DNA of 64,000 nt. It comes from Taklimakanibacter sp049323275. Lineage in GTDB: Bacteria > Pseudomonadota > Alphaproteobacteria > Rhizobiales > Aestuariivirgaceae. Each line of letters opens with the position of its first letter. Positions within the stretch are counted from its first letter, which is position 1. A program made the position numbers and the translations under genes. Location: the NCBI GenBank assembly GCA_049323275.1, contig JBMOOM010000120.1, positions 147,512-211,511 of the forward strand, written 5' to 3'. Under the pieces are notes generated by a model. It was given only the letters and a program-made list of their open reading frames with translations. It was not told where the DNA came from and did not search any database. This document shows, one piece after another, positions 31,882-39,652 of the stretch.

Positions 31882-32847
31882 TCAGCTCTCGGCCGCCGGC
31901 GCCTTAGCGGCCCTCGCATCCGACCAGGCGTAGAAGCCCACGCCCAGAATGATGAGCGCGGTGCCGATGGCGTCGGTGAAGGTGAAGTCCTCGCCGAGGA
32001 AGATCACCGCCAGGATGATGGTGACGAGGGGCGAGATGGTCGAGATCATCGAAGAGGCTTGCGGCGAGATGCGCCCGAGACCGGCATTGATCAGGAAGGA
32101 CGGCAGCACCGTCGCGAAGAAGGCGCAGCCGGCGACGAGGCCGATGTAGTGCCAGGACACGCTGGGACCGACGCCATGCGAGACCACCAGATAGTGGATC
32201 ACGCAGGCGACCGCGGCGGCGGACATGGCGATGGCGGTGAAGAGCGTGCTGCCCATGGCGGTGATCAGGTTCTTGGCGAGAAGCTGATAGAGGGCGAAAG
32301 CCAGGGCGGCGCCGAGCACCAGCATGGTGCCGATGGCGGTCGTCCAGCCATCCGTCGTCAGGCCGCGCGAGAAGATCACGGCGAGGCCCGAATAAGTGAT
32401 GGCGGCGCCGATCAGGCCGTTCATGGTGATGCGGCCCCTGAAGAACAACCAGCCCAGCAGCATGACGAAGACCGGATAGGTGAAAAGCACCAGACGCTCG
32501 AGCTGGGCCGTGATGTAGACGAGGCCGGCGAAGTCGAGATAGGCGGCGATGTAATAGCCGATGAAGCCGTTGAGCGCCGCGAGACCGACGAAACGCCGGC
32601 TCGGATAGGGCCGCCCGGCGCGCCGGTGCAGATAGAGCGCATAAAGGCCGATGGCCAGGAAGAAGGGCAGCGACATCACCATGCGCAACGCCAGCATCAT
32701 GGCCGCGTCGGCCTTCTCCAGATAAGCGAGCTTGATGAAGATGGCTTTCGAGGAGAAAAGGGCGGCGCCCAGGGCCGTGAAAGCATAACCGAGCCACGGC
32801 ACGGAGGCCGCGGTGGTGGGACGTTGGGCGGTGGTCTCGCTGCTCAT
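31882..32847 (-). CDS. EamA/DMT-family transporter
   Basis: 321 residues, ten predicted transmembrane helices in two EamA repeats (first: LGAALFSSKAIFIKLAYLEKADAAMMLALRMVMSLPFFL; second ends ISTISPLVTIILAVIFLGEDFT). Members export amino acids, purines or other metabolites; the substrate here is not evident. It is a single gene with a 236-bp upstream region that contains a striking repeat array, suggesting dedicated control. Confidence 0.9.
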   Translation of the reverse strand: MSSETTAQRPTTAASVPWLGYAFTALGAALFSSKAIFIKLAYLEKADAAMMLALRMVMSLPFFLAIGLYALYLHRRAGRPYPSRRFVGLAALNGFIGYYIAAYLDFAGLVYITAQLERLVLFTYPVFVMLLGWLFFRGRITMNGLIGAAITYSGLAVIFSRGLTTDGWTTAIGTMLVLGAALAFALYQLLAKNLITAMGSTLFTAIAMSAAAVACVIHYLVVSHGVGPSVSWHYIGLVAGCAFFATVLPSFLINAGLGRISPQASSMISTISPLVTIILAVIFLGEDFTFTDAIGTALIILGVGFYAWSDARAAKAPAAES

Positions 32848-32941
32848 CCTTTCCGCTTACACGGAAACGCCGCCCCGAGCTTCGGACGGATCGGCATGCC
32901 AGCCGCGCCCTTCCTGCAGGTCTTTGCCGGCGCGGCGATGT

Positions 32942-33000
32942 GCTGTTTTTAACAGCAGGCATAACAGCGGATCAACAGCGGAGAACAGCGGGTCTACAGC
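32942..33000. repeat. Helically phased AACAGCGG array upstream of the EamA gene
   Basis: Direct repeats AACAGCAGG (32951), AACAGCGG (32963), AACAGCGG (32974), AACAGCGG (32984) and TACAGC (32995), at steps of 12, 11, 10 and 11 bp. At its left end GCTGTT (32942-32947) forms an inverted repeat with the first AACAGC. The array is 95-153 bp upstream of the start codon of the minus-strand EamA gene. About one site per helical turn suggests cooperative binding of a regulator. Confidence 0.6.
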
Positions 33001-33083
33001 ACGTTTCTTCAGTGAGCCGATAGCAGCGGAGTTCCTGGCTGGTCGTCGGGCCTCCCATCTGTGCCATCGGCGCGCCCAATGGT

Positions 33084-33632
33084 TCAATGCCCTTCGAAGG
33101 ACACCAGCGTGTGGGTCTTCACGCCCTTGTCGCGCAGCAGTTGGCTGCCGCCGATATCGGGGAGGTCGATGACGAAGGCGGCCGCCACGACTTCGCCGCC
33201 CGACTTGCGGATCAGATCGATGGCGGCATTGGCGGTGCCGCCGGTGGCGATCAGGTCGTCGATGAGCAGGATACGGTCGCCGGCGCTGATCGCATCGGCG
33301 TGGATCTCGATCGTGTCGACGCCGTATTCGAGTGCATATTCCTGGCCGATTACCCTGTAGGGCAGCTTGCCTTTCTTGCGGATCGGCACGAAGCCGCGGC
33401 CGAGCACATGGGCGACGGCTCCCCCCAAGATGAAGCCGCGCGCTTCGATGCCGGCGACATAATCGATGCCGCCCTTGAGGAAGGGCCAGGCGAGTTCATC
33501 TACCGCTGCGCGGAAGGCATGCAGATTGGCGAGGAGGGTGGTGATGTCGCGGAACAGGATACCCTTCTTCGGATAGTCCGGAATGGTTCTGATATAACGC
33601 TTGATGTCGAAACCGTGCCGCAGATCCATCAA
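33084..33632 (-). CDS. apt: Adenine phosphoribosyltransferase
   Basis: Converts adenine and PRPP to AMP. 182 residues with the type I PRT motifs: YIRTIPDYPKKGILFRDITTLL start, AGIEARGFILGGAVAH, and the PRPP loop RILLIDDLIATGGTANAAIDLI. Adenine comes in part from MtnP (42818). The gene is next to hemF, in the neighbourhood of petABC, as in many alphaproteobacteria. Confidence 0.96.
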   Translation of the reverse strand: MMDLRHGFDIKRYIRTIPDYPKKGILFRDITTLLANLHAFRAAVDELAWPFLKGGIDYVAGIEARGFILGGAVAHVLGRGFVPIRKKGKLPYRVIGQEYALEYGVDTIEIHADAISAGDRILLIDDLIATGGTANAAIDLIRKSGGEVVAAAFVIDLPDIGGSQLLRDKGVKTHTLVSFEGH

Positions 33633-33663
33633 TGCCCTCCTTGCGAAGCTCCAGCCGGCGATA

Positions 33664-34536
33664 TTAGGGCCACTTCACTTCCGGCGGTAGCGAGGAGAGA
33701 ATCGACTCGACATTGCCGCCGGTCTTGAGGCCGAAAATGGTGCCGCGGTCATAAAGCAGGTTGAATTCGACATAGCGTCCGCGGCGGATGAGCTGCTCCT
33801 CGCGCTCGGCCGCGGTCCAGGCTTCCTTCATATTGGCGCGCACGATCGGCGGATAGGCATCGCGGAAGGAGCGCCCGACCTCCCGGACGAAAGCGAAATC
33901 GGCGTCCCAGTCGCCGGACTCCAGGTAATCGAAGAAAATGCCGCCGATGCCGCGCGGCTCGCCCCGGTGCGGCAGGAAGAAATAGTCGTCGCACCATTTC
34001 TTGTATTTCGCATAGTCGGCGACGCGATGGGCCTCGCAGGCGTCTTTCATCGCCGCGTGGAAGGCGATGCTGTCGCGGTGCTCCTGGATGCGCCTAGCAT
34101 CGAGAACCGGGGTCAGGTCGGCGCCGCCGCCGAACCAGGATTTCGACGTCACCACGAAGCGGGTGTTCATATGCACCGCCGGCACATGCGGGTTGCGCGG
34201 ATGGGCGATGAGGGAGATGCCCGAGGCCCAGAAGCGCGGGTCCTCCTCCGCTCCCGGTATCTGCTTGCGGAATTCGGGCGAGAACTCGCCATGGACGGTC
34301 GAGCAGTGGACGCCCGCCTTTTCGAACAGCCGGCCATGGATCATCGACATGACGCCGCCGCCTCCCTGGACGCCGGCCTGGTCCTTGCGGGTCCATTCCT
34401 TGCGGATGAAGCGGCCCGGCGGTCCGGCGCCGCCGACCTCGTCTTCCAGGTGCTCGAATTCGGCGCAGATCTGGTCGCGGAGCGTCTCGAACCAGGCGCG
34501 GGCTTCGGCTTGCTTTTGTTCCAATGTCTTCGTCAT
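33664..34536 (-). CDS. hemF: Oxygen-dependent coproporphyrinogen III oxidase
   Basis: 290 residues. HemF carries out aerobic oxidative decarboxylation of coproporphyrinogen III in heme synthesis. Family segments: GGGGVMSMIHGRLFEKAGVHCSTVHG-type region, HMNTRFVVTSKSWFGGGADLTP, YFFLPHRGEPRGIGGIFFDYL and YVEFNLLYDRGTIFGLKTGG. The start at 34536 (MTKTLEQ) fits; a Met at 34587 adds residues that do not align. It supplies heme for the cytochromes of the neighbouring pet operon. Confidence 0.96.
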   Translation of the reverse strand: MTKTLEQKQAEARAWFETLRDQICAEFEHLEDEVGGAGPPGRFIRKEWTRKDQAGVQGGGGVMSMIHGRLFEKAGVHCSTVHGEFSPEFRKQIPGAEEDPRFWASGISLIAHPRNPHVPAVHMNTRFVVTSKSWFGGGADLTPVLDARRIQEHRDSIAFHAAMKDACEAHRVADYAKYKKWCDDYFFLPHRGEPRGIGGIFFDYLESGDWDADFAFVREVGRSFRDAYPPIVRANMKEAWTAAEREEQLIRRGRYVEFNLLYDRGTIFGLKTGGNVESILSSLPPEVKWP

Positions 34537-34583
34537 GGCCGGACTCTGGCGAAACTTGCCGGCCAAGACAAAGCGGCGGGGCG

Positions 34584-35054
34584 TCACGCTCCCGACGGAC
34601 CTAGGGGAAAGCCGCCCGTCTGCCGCAGTGCTTCTCCGGTGATCATGGCGCAGGCAAGCGCCACATTGAGGGAGCGCAGGCCGGCACGCATGGGAATCAG
34701 GAGCCTCGCATCGGCCGCGTCGTGGACTTCCGCGGGGACGCCCGAGCTTTCCCGTCCCATCAGCAGGATGTCGCCCTTGCGGAAACTGAAATCGGCATAG
34801 GGGATGGCCGCCTTGGTCGAGGCGAGAATCAGTCTCCGACCGTACGTGGCCTCCCGGAAAGCGGCCCAGGACGGGTCGCGGATGACGAGGGCATGGTCGA
34901 GATAGTCCATGCCGGCGCGTTTCAGCGAAGAATCGGACCAGGTGAAGCCGGCCGGCTCGATGATCCTGACCGTGAGCCCAAAGCAGGCCGCCATGCGCAT
35001 GACGGTTGCCGCATTGGGCGGGATATCGGGCTGATAGAGGGCGATTTCGATCAT
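34584..35054 (-). CDS. trmL: tRNA (cytidine(34)-2'-O)-methyltransferase TrmL (SPOUT)
   Basis: 156 residues. It methylates the wobble base of tRNA-Leu isoacceptors. Trefoil-knot motifs are IALYQPDIPPNAATVMRMAACFG, LLMGRESSGVP and IPMRAGLRSLNVALACAMITGEALRQ. The start is the Met at 35054; the frame extends upstream to 35093 but the longer reading lacks family support. It is divergent from petA across a 164-bp region, a common arrangement in the order. Confidence 0.93.
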   Translation of the reverse strand: MIEIALYQPDIPPNAATVMRMAACFGLTVRIIEPAGFTWSDSSLKRAGMDYLDHALVIRDPSWAAFREATYGRRLILASTKAAIPYADFSFRKGDILLMGRESSGVPAEVHDAADARLLIPMRAGLRSLNVALACAMITGEALRQTGGFPLGPSGA

Positions 35055-35218
35055 GGATTTCAGCTTCTTAGGCTCGGACCAGGGGCTAAGCAAAGTATCG
35101 TCTCACTGCGACACTTGATGGCTAGACATTCGAGAAACCCGATGCCAAAAACACACCAATTCGTGTGCCGGCCGGTTTCGCGGGCCTTCCGGTATGCCTT
35201 TTGCGAGAGGAAACTCAA

Positions 35219-35779
35219 GTGTCCACAGCCGAACATGCCGATCCGAACCGGCGCGACTTTCTCTATATTGCCACCGGTGCGGCCGGTGCGGTGGGGGCGG
35301 CCCTGGTGGCCTGGCCGTTCATCGACCAGATGAACCCCGACGCCTCGGTGCGCGCTCTGGCCTCGATCGAGCTCGATATCGCGCCGATCGCCGAAGGCCA
35401 GAGCATCACCATCAAGTGGCGCGGCAATCCGGTTTTTGTGCGGCACCGCACGCAGAAGGAAATCGATGACGCCAAGGCGGTGCCGATCTCCGATCTGCCC
35501 GATCCCGATGCCCGCAACGCCAATGTGAAAGAGGGCGACCCCGCCACCGACGTCAATCGCGTGGTCGACGGCAAGGAGAAGCTCCTGGTCATGATGGGCG
35601 TGTGCACCCATCTCGGCTGCGTGCCGCTCGGCCAGCAGGGCGATTACGGCGGGTGGTTCTGCCCCTGCCACGGCTCGCATTACGACACGGCCGGCCGCAT
35701 CCGCAAAGGCCCGGCGCCGCAGAATCTGCCGGTGCCAATCTACTCATACATCTCCGATACCAAGATCCGTATCGGCTAA
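35219..35779 (+). CDS. petA: Ubiquinol-cytochrome c reductase iron-sulfur (Rieske) subunit
   Basis: 186 residues from a GTG start with GAGG 8 nt upstream; the longer frame from 35165 lacks a ribosome-binding site. It has a twin-arginine type N-terminus (NRRDFLYIATGAAGAVGAAL) that serves as membrane anchor, then the Rieske fold. The [2Fe-2S] ligands are in CTHLGC and CPCHGSHYD. It accepts electrons from ubiquinol in the bc1 complex. The 164-bp region to trmL must hold the petABC promoter; I find only a short inverted repeat (CACAC and GTGTG, 35152-35167) and no convincing -10/-35 pair. Confidence 0.95.
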   Translation: MSTAEHADPNRRDFLYIATGAAGAVGAALVAWPFIDQMNPDASVRALASIELDIAPIAEGQSITIKWRGNPVFVRHRTQKEIDDAKAVPISDLPDPDARNANVKEGDPATDVNRVVDGKEKLLVMMGVCTHLGCVPLGQQGDYGGWFCPCHGSHYDTAGRIRKGPAPQNLPVPIYSYISDTKIRIG

Positions 35780-35792
35780 CAGAGGGCACGCG

Positions 35793-37055
35793 ATGGGCGG
35801 ACATTCCACATACCAACCCAAGAGCGCCGCGGAGAAATGGCTCCATGAGCGCCTGCCGATCGTCGAGCTGGTCAAGAGCTCGGCTCTCGATTTTCCGACG
35901 CCGAAGAATCTCAACTACTGGTGGACCTTCGGCGGCATTCTCGCTCTCATGCTGGTGGTGCAGATCATCACCGGCATCGTGCTGGTGATGCACTACACGC
36001 CGCATGTCGACTTGGCCTTCAACTCCGTCGAGCACATCATGCGCGACGTGAACTATGGCTGGCTCGTCCGCTACATGCACGCCAATGGCGCGTCGATGTT
36101 CTTCATCGCCGTCTATATCCATATCTTCCGCGGCATGTATTACGGTTCCTACAAGGCGCCGCGCGAGGTGCTGTGGATCATCGGCGTCCTGATCTATCTC
36201 GTGATGATGGCCACCGCCTTCATGGGCTATGTGCTTCCCTGGGGCCAGATGAGCTTCTGGGGCGCCAAGGTCATCACCAACCTGTTCTCGGCCATTCCGT
36301 TCTTCGGCGAGCCCATCACCACCTGGCTGTGGGGCGGCTACGCAGTCGACAACCCGACGCTCAACCGCTTCTTCTCGCTGCACTATCTGCTGCCCTTCGT
36401 GCTCGCCGGCCTGGTCGGCCTGCATATCTGGGCGCTGCATGTGCCGGGCAACAACAACCCGACCGGCGTCAGCGTGAAGTCGGGCCAGGACACGGTGCCC
36501 TTCCATCCGTACTATACGATGAAGGACAGCTTCGCGATCGTCCTGTTCCTGATCTTCTTCGGCCTGTTCCTGTTCTTCGCTCCGAACTATCTCGGCCATG
36601 CGATCAACTACGAGCCGGCAAACCCGTTGTCGACGCCGGCGCATATCGTCCCCGAATGGTACTATCTGCCGTTCTACGCGATCCTGCGCGCCATTCCGGA
36701 CAAGCTCGGCGGGGTCGTCGCGATGTTCGGCTCGATCGCCATCCTCTTCGTGCTGCCCTGGCTCGACACGTCGAAGGTGCGCTCGGGCAACTACCGGCCG
36801 CTGTTCAAGGGCTTCTTCTGGATCTTCGTCCTGGTCTGCATCGGCCTCGGCTATCTGGGCTCGAAGCCGCCTGAGGGGCTCTATGTCACCTTCTCGCGCA
36901 TCCTGACCTTCTACTACTTCTTCCACTTCCTTGTGATCCTGCCGCTGCTCGGCCTCCTCGAGACGCCGAAGCCGCTGCCGTCATCGATCTCGGACGACGT
37001 GCTCGCCCGGAAGAAACCCGCCTTGCCGCAAGGCCAGGCCATGCCCGCCGAGTGA
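35793..37055 (+). CDS. petB: Cytochrome b of the bc1 complex
   Basis: 420 residues, eight transmembrane helices. The heme b ligands are the two histidine pairs in helix B and helix D (HYTPHVDLAFN and HANGASMFFIAVYIHIFRG region; HYLLPFVLAGLVGLHIWALHVPG). The Qo-site motif PEWYYLPFYAILR is intact. It carries both quinone sites of complex III. It starts 13 bp after petA. Confidence 0.97.
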   Translation: MGGHSTYQPKSAAEKWLHERLPIVELVKSSALDFPTPKNLNYWWTFGGILALMLVVQIITGIVLVMHYTPHVDLAFNSVEHIMRDVNYGWLVRYMHANGASMFFIAVYIHIFRGMYYGSYKAPREVLWIIGVLIYLVMMATAFMGYVLPWGQMSFWGAKVITNLFSAIPFFGEPITTWLWGGYAVDNPTLNRFFSLHYLLPFVLAGLVGLHIWALHVPGNNNPTGVSVKSGQDTVPFHPYYTMKDSFAIVLFLIFFGLFLFFAPNYLGHAINYEPANPLSTPAHIVPEWYYLPFYAILRAIPDKLGGVVAMFGSIAILFVLPWLDTSKVRSGNYRPLFKGFFWIFVLVCIGLGYLGSKPPEGLYVTFSRILTFYYFFHFLVILPLLGLLETPKPLPSSISDDVLARKKPALPQGQAMPAE

Positions 37056-37069
37056 TTGGAGAAAGACAC

Positions 37070-37888
37070 ATGAAACTCTTCAAGACACTCGTCGCGGCCT
37101 CCCTGGTTGTTCTCGCCGTCCCGGCTTTCGCCGCCGAGGGCCAGAAGGAAGCGAAGGACATTTCCTATTCCTTCGAAGGGCCGTTCGGCACCTTCGACCG
37201 GGGCGAGCTGCAGCGCGGCTACAAGGTCTACAAGGAAGTCTGCTCGGCCTGCCACTCGATGCGGCTTCTGTCCTTCCGCAATCTCGCGGAGCCGGGTGGC
37301 CCCGGCTTCTCCGAGGAGCAGGTCAAGGCTCTGGCCGCGACCTTCACGGTCAAGGACGGACCGGGCGAGGATGGCGAGATGTTCGACCGGCCGGGTATCC
37401 CGTCCGATCGCTTCCCGTCGCCCTTCGCCAATGAGCAGGCGGCGCGCAACGCCAATGGCGGCGCGCTCCCGCCCGATCTTTCGCTCATCACCAAGGCGCG
37501 GGCCGGCTGGTACGGCACGTTCAACCAGCTCATCAACGGCATCGGCGGACCGGAATATGTCTATTCGGTGCTGACCGGCTATGAGCAGCCGCCGGCAGAA
37601 GCCGCCAAGGATGCGCCCGAAGGCAAGCATTACAACCCGTATTTCGCCAGCGGCCACTGGATCACGATGGCCCAGCCGCTCGCCGACGGGCAGGTGACCT
37701 TCGATGACGGCGCACCGAACACGGTCGATGCCATGGCGCGTGACATCTCGGCCTTCCTGGCCTGGGCCGCCGAGCCCAAGATGGAGGAGCGCAAGTCGCT
37801 CGGCTTCGCCACTCTCATCTATCTGGCGATCTTCGCCGTGCTGCTCTATTTCGTGAAGCAGCGCGTGTGGGCCAAGGTCGAGCACTAA
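37070..37888 (+). CDS. petC: Cytochrome c1 of the bc1 complex
   Basis: 272 residues. A signal peptide (MKLFKTLVAASLVVLAVPAFA) precedes the heme c site Cys58-Ser-Ala-Cys61-His62, followed by typical c1 segments RFPSPFANEQAARNANGGALPPDLSLI and YNPYFASGHWITMAQPL. A C-terminal helix (LIYLAIFAVLLYFVKQRVW) anchors it. The start at 37070 has GGAG upstream; a GTG at 37052 overlaps petB and is less likely. A strong terminator ends the petABC operon. Confidence 0.96.
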   Translation: MKLFKTLVAASLVVLAVPAFAAEGQKEAKDISYSFEGPFGTFDRGELQRGYKVYKEVCSACHSMRLLSFRNLAEPGGPGFSEEQVKALAATFTVKDGPGEDGEMFDRPGIPSDRFPSPFANEQAARNANGGALPPDLSLITKARAGWYGTFNQLINGIGGPEYVYSVLTGYEQPPAEAAKDAPEGKHYNPYFASGHWITMAQPLADGQVTFDDGAPNTVDAMARDISAFLAWAAEPKMEERKSLGFATLIYLAIFAVLLYFVKQRVWAKVEH

Positions 37889-37911
37889 ATCGAACCAAAT
37901 ACTGAATGAAC

Positions 37912-37941
37912 AAGGCCGGGAAGTTCCCGGCCTTTTCTTTT
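37912..37941 (+). terminator. Rho-independent terminator of petABC
   Basis: AAGGCCGGGAA and TTCCCGGCCTT form a stem of up to 11 bp around a short centre, followed by TTTTCTTTT. It lies 24 bp after the petC stop codon. Confidence 0.9.
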
Positions 37942-37994
37942 GACGCGGCCACATTGCCAAGGTTTAAGCAAAACGCCCTTGCGTCGCCCGGATC

Positions 37995-38023
37995 GTAAGC
38001 CACCTGATGGACAGGAGGCTTAC
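37995..38023 (+). promoter_or_regulatory. Inverted repeat covering the ribosome-binding site of marR2
   Basis: GTAAGCC (37995-38001) and GGCTTAC (38017-38023) are perfect 7-bp arms 15 bp apart. The GGAGG of the downstream MarR gene overlaps the right arm. It could be the MarR autoregulatory operator or an RNA hairpin that limits translation. Confidence 0.45.
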
Positions 38024-38028
38024 AGGCC

Positions 38029-38493
38029 ATGGACCGCAAGCGTTCGCTCCGCCGTGACTTCCTGGGCGTTCTGATCGAGACGTCCCGGCATCTGCGCCAT
38101 TTCGTCGACCAGCGTGCCCAGTCCCTGGGTCTCACCGGCGCGCAATTGCGCGTTCTCGCCAGGCTCAGCCGCCGCGAGGGCGCCACCCAGGCCGAATTGG
38201 CGGCCGATATGGAAGTTCGTCCGATTTCGCTGTCCAGCCTCATCGATAAGCTGACCCGGCAGGGGCTGGTCGAAAGGCGGGGCGATATTCGTGACCGGCG
38301 CATCAACCGCATCCATCTGACGGCTGCGGGGCGGGCCATGGCGCTCAAGATCGACGGCTTCCGCGAGGCGATCGCCGGCGAGGTGCTGGCCGAAGTGGAC
38401 GATACGGCGCTCAGGCGCGCCCATGATGTGCTGGGCCGCCTCAAGCAGCGGCTGAAAGTATCGCTGGATGGCGGCAAGGCTGCGGCGGAGTGA
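38029..38493 (+). CDS. MarR-family regulator of the RND efflux genes
   Basis: 154 residues. The winged helix includes GLTGAQLRVLARLSRREGATQAELAADMEVRPISLSSLIDKL and the wing RRGDIRDRRINRIHLTAAG. It is directly followed, with overlapping stop and start, by the RND adaptor and pump genes, so it probably controls them, likely as a repressor released by a small ligand. The inverted repeat over its own ribosome-binding site is a candidate operator. Confidence 0.9.
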   Translation: MDRKRSLRRDFLGVLIETSRHLRHFVDQRAQSLGLTGAQLRVLARLSRREGATQAELAADMEVRPISLSSLIDKLTRQGLVERRGDIRDRRINRIHLTAAGRAMALKIDGFREAIAGEVLAEVDDTALRRAHDVLGRLKQRLKVSLDGGKAAAE

Positions 38494-38498
38494 TGCCC

Positions 38499-39650
38499 AT
38501 GAGACGCATCGCCTTGCTGCTATGCTTTCTCTCCGCGATCGCCGCTGCCTGGGCAGGCTACCGCTATCTGGGCGCTTTTGCCGAGCACCGCGCCGACGCC
38601 CGGACCGCGCCCGCGCAACGGGCGGAGAGCGCCGTCCCGGTGACGCTCGCCGAAACCCGGCGGATGACGCTGCCGGTCAGCTTCGCCACCATCGGCACGG
38701 TCCAGCCCATCGCCTCGATCGCGGTCACCTCGCAAGTGTCCGGCATCGTGTCCAAGGTCGCCGTGACGGACGGCGCCGATGTGAAGGAGGGCGATCTTCT
38801 CATCGAGCTCGATGCGCGCCTGGTCGATACCCGGATCGAGGAGGCGCAGGCGACATTGGCCAAGGACCAGGCCAATATCGACAAGGACAGCCGTGATCTG
38901 GCGCGCATCGACAAGCTGCTCGCCGGCAGGTTCGAGACCGAGGAGAACGCCGCCGACGCGCAGACCGCGCTCGATCTCGCCAAGGCGACGCTGCAGTCCC
39001 ACCAGGCGGCGCTGCACAGTCTGCAGGTGCAGCGGGAATATTATACGATCCACGCGCCGGTCAGCGGCCGTATCGGCACGGTGCCGGTGAAACCCGGCTC
39101 GACCATCGTGTCGGGGCAGCAGGCGAGCCCGATCGTGACGGTCAATGTCTTCGACCCCATCTATGTGGCGGTCGGCATTCCGCAGAAAATGGTCGCCGAT
39201 CTCGCCGAGGACAAAAACCTGGGACTCGCCAGAGTCAGGCTGACGGTGCCGGGGAGGAGCGAGACGCAGACCGGCGCCGTCACGGCGATCGACAATGCCG
39301 CCAATCCGGCGACGGGCCTCGTGACCGCCTATGCGACGATTGCCAATGCGCCCGCTCTTCTGTGGCCCGGCGAGATCGTGAATGTCGAGGTGATCTTCCG
39401 CGACGAGCCGGACCAGCTCACCGTGCCGGACGACGCGGTGAGGACGAACCAGCAAGGCTCCTATGTCTATGCGGTCGATAGCCAGCAGCGCGCGCATGTG
39501 AAGTCCGTGGTGGTGGCGCGCAATGTGCGGGGCATGACGGTCATTGCGAGTGGCCTGAAAGAGGGCGAGCAGGTGGTCATCGACGGACAGCTCCTGTTGT
39601 CGGACGGCGCCCTGGTCTCGGTCAGACAGGCGATGGGGGTGGGTGGCTAG
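38499..39650 (+). CDS. RND efflux periplasmic adaptor (HlyD/AcrA type)
   Basis: 383 residues: an N-terminal membrane anchor (RRIALLLCFLSAIAAAWAGY), split lipoyl domain (GTVQPIASIAVTSQVSGIVSKV and HAPVSGRIGTVPVKPGSTIVSG), a helical hairpin between them, a beta-barrel and a membrane-proximal domain. It joins the inner-membrane pump to an outer-membrane channel, which is not encoded here. Of the clustered start codons (38490 GTG, 38493 ATG, 38499 ATG), the last has GGAG at the best spacing. Confidence 0.92.
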   Translation: MRRIALLLCFLSAIAAAWAGYRYLGAFAEHRADARTAPAQRAESAVPVTLAETRRMTLPVSFATIGTVQPIASIAVTSQVSGIVSKVAVTDGADVKEGDLLIELDARLVDTRIEEAQATLAKDQANIDKDSRDLARIDKLLAGRFETEENAADAQTALDLAKATLQSHQAALHSLQVQREYYTIHAPVSGRIGTVPVKPGSTIVSGQQASPIVTVNVFDPIYVAVGIPQKMVADLAEDKNLGLARVRLTVPGRSETQTGAVTAIDNAANPATGLVTAYATIANAPALLWPGEIVNVEVIFRDEPDQLTVPDDAVRTNQQGSYVYAVDSQQRAHVKSVVVARNVRGMTVIASGLKEGEQVVIDGQLLLSDGALVSVRQAMGVGG

Positions 39651-39652
39651 CC

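Noticed and set aside
32942..33000. CRISPR array
   Set aside because: Repeats are only 8 bp at about one helical turn spacing with no unique spacers; a regulatory array is more likely.
35055..35218. PetR-binding site and petABC promoter
   Set aside because: Only a 5-bp inverted repeat and no convincing -10/-35 pair could be found; I have no reliable consensus for PetR to test against.
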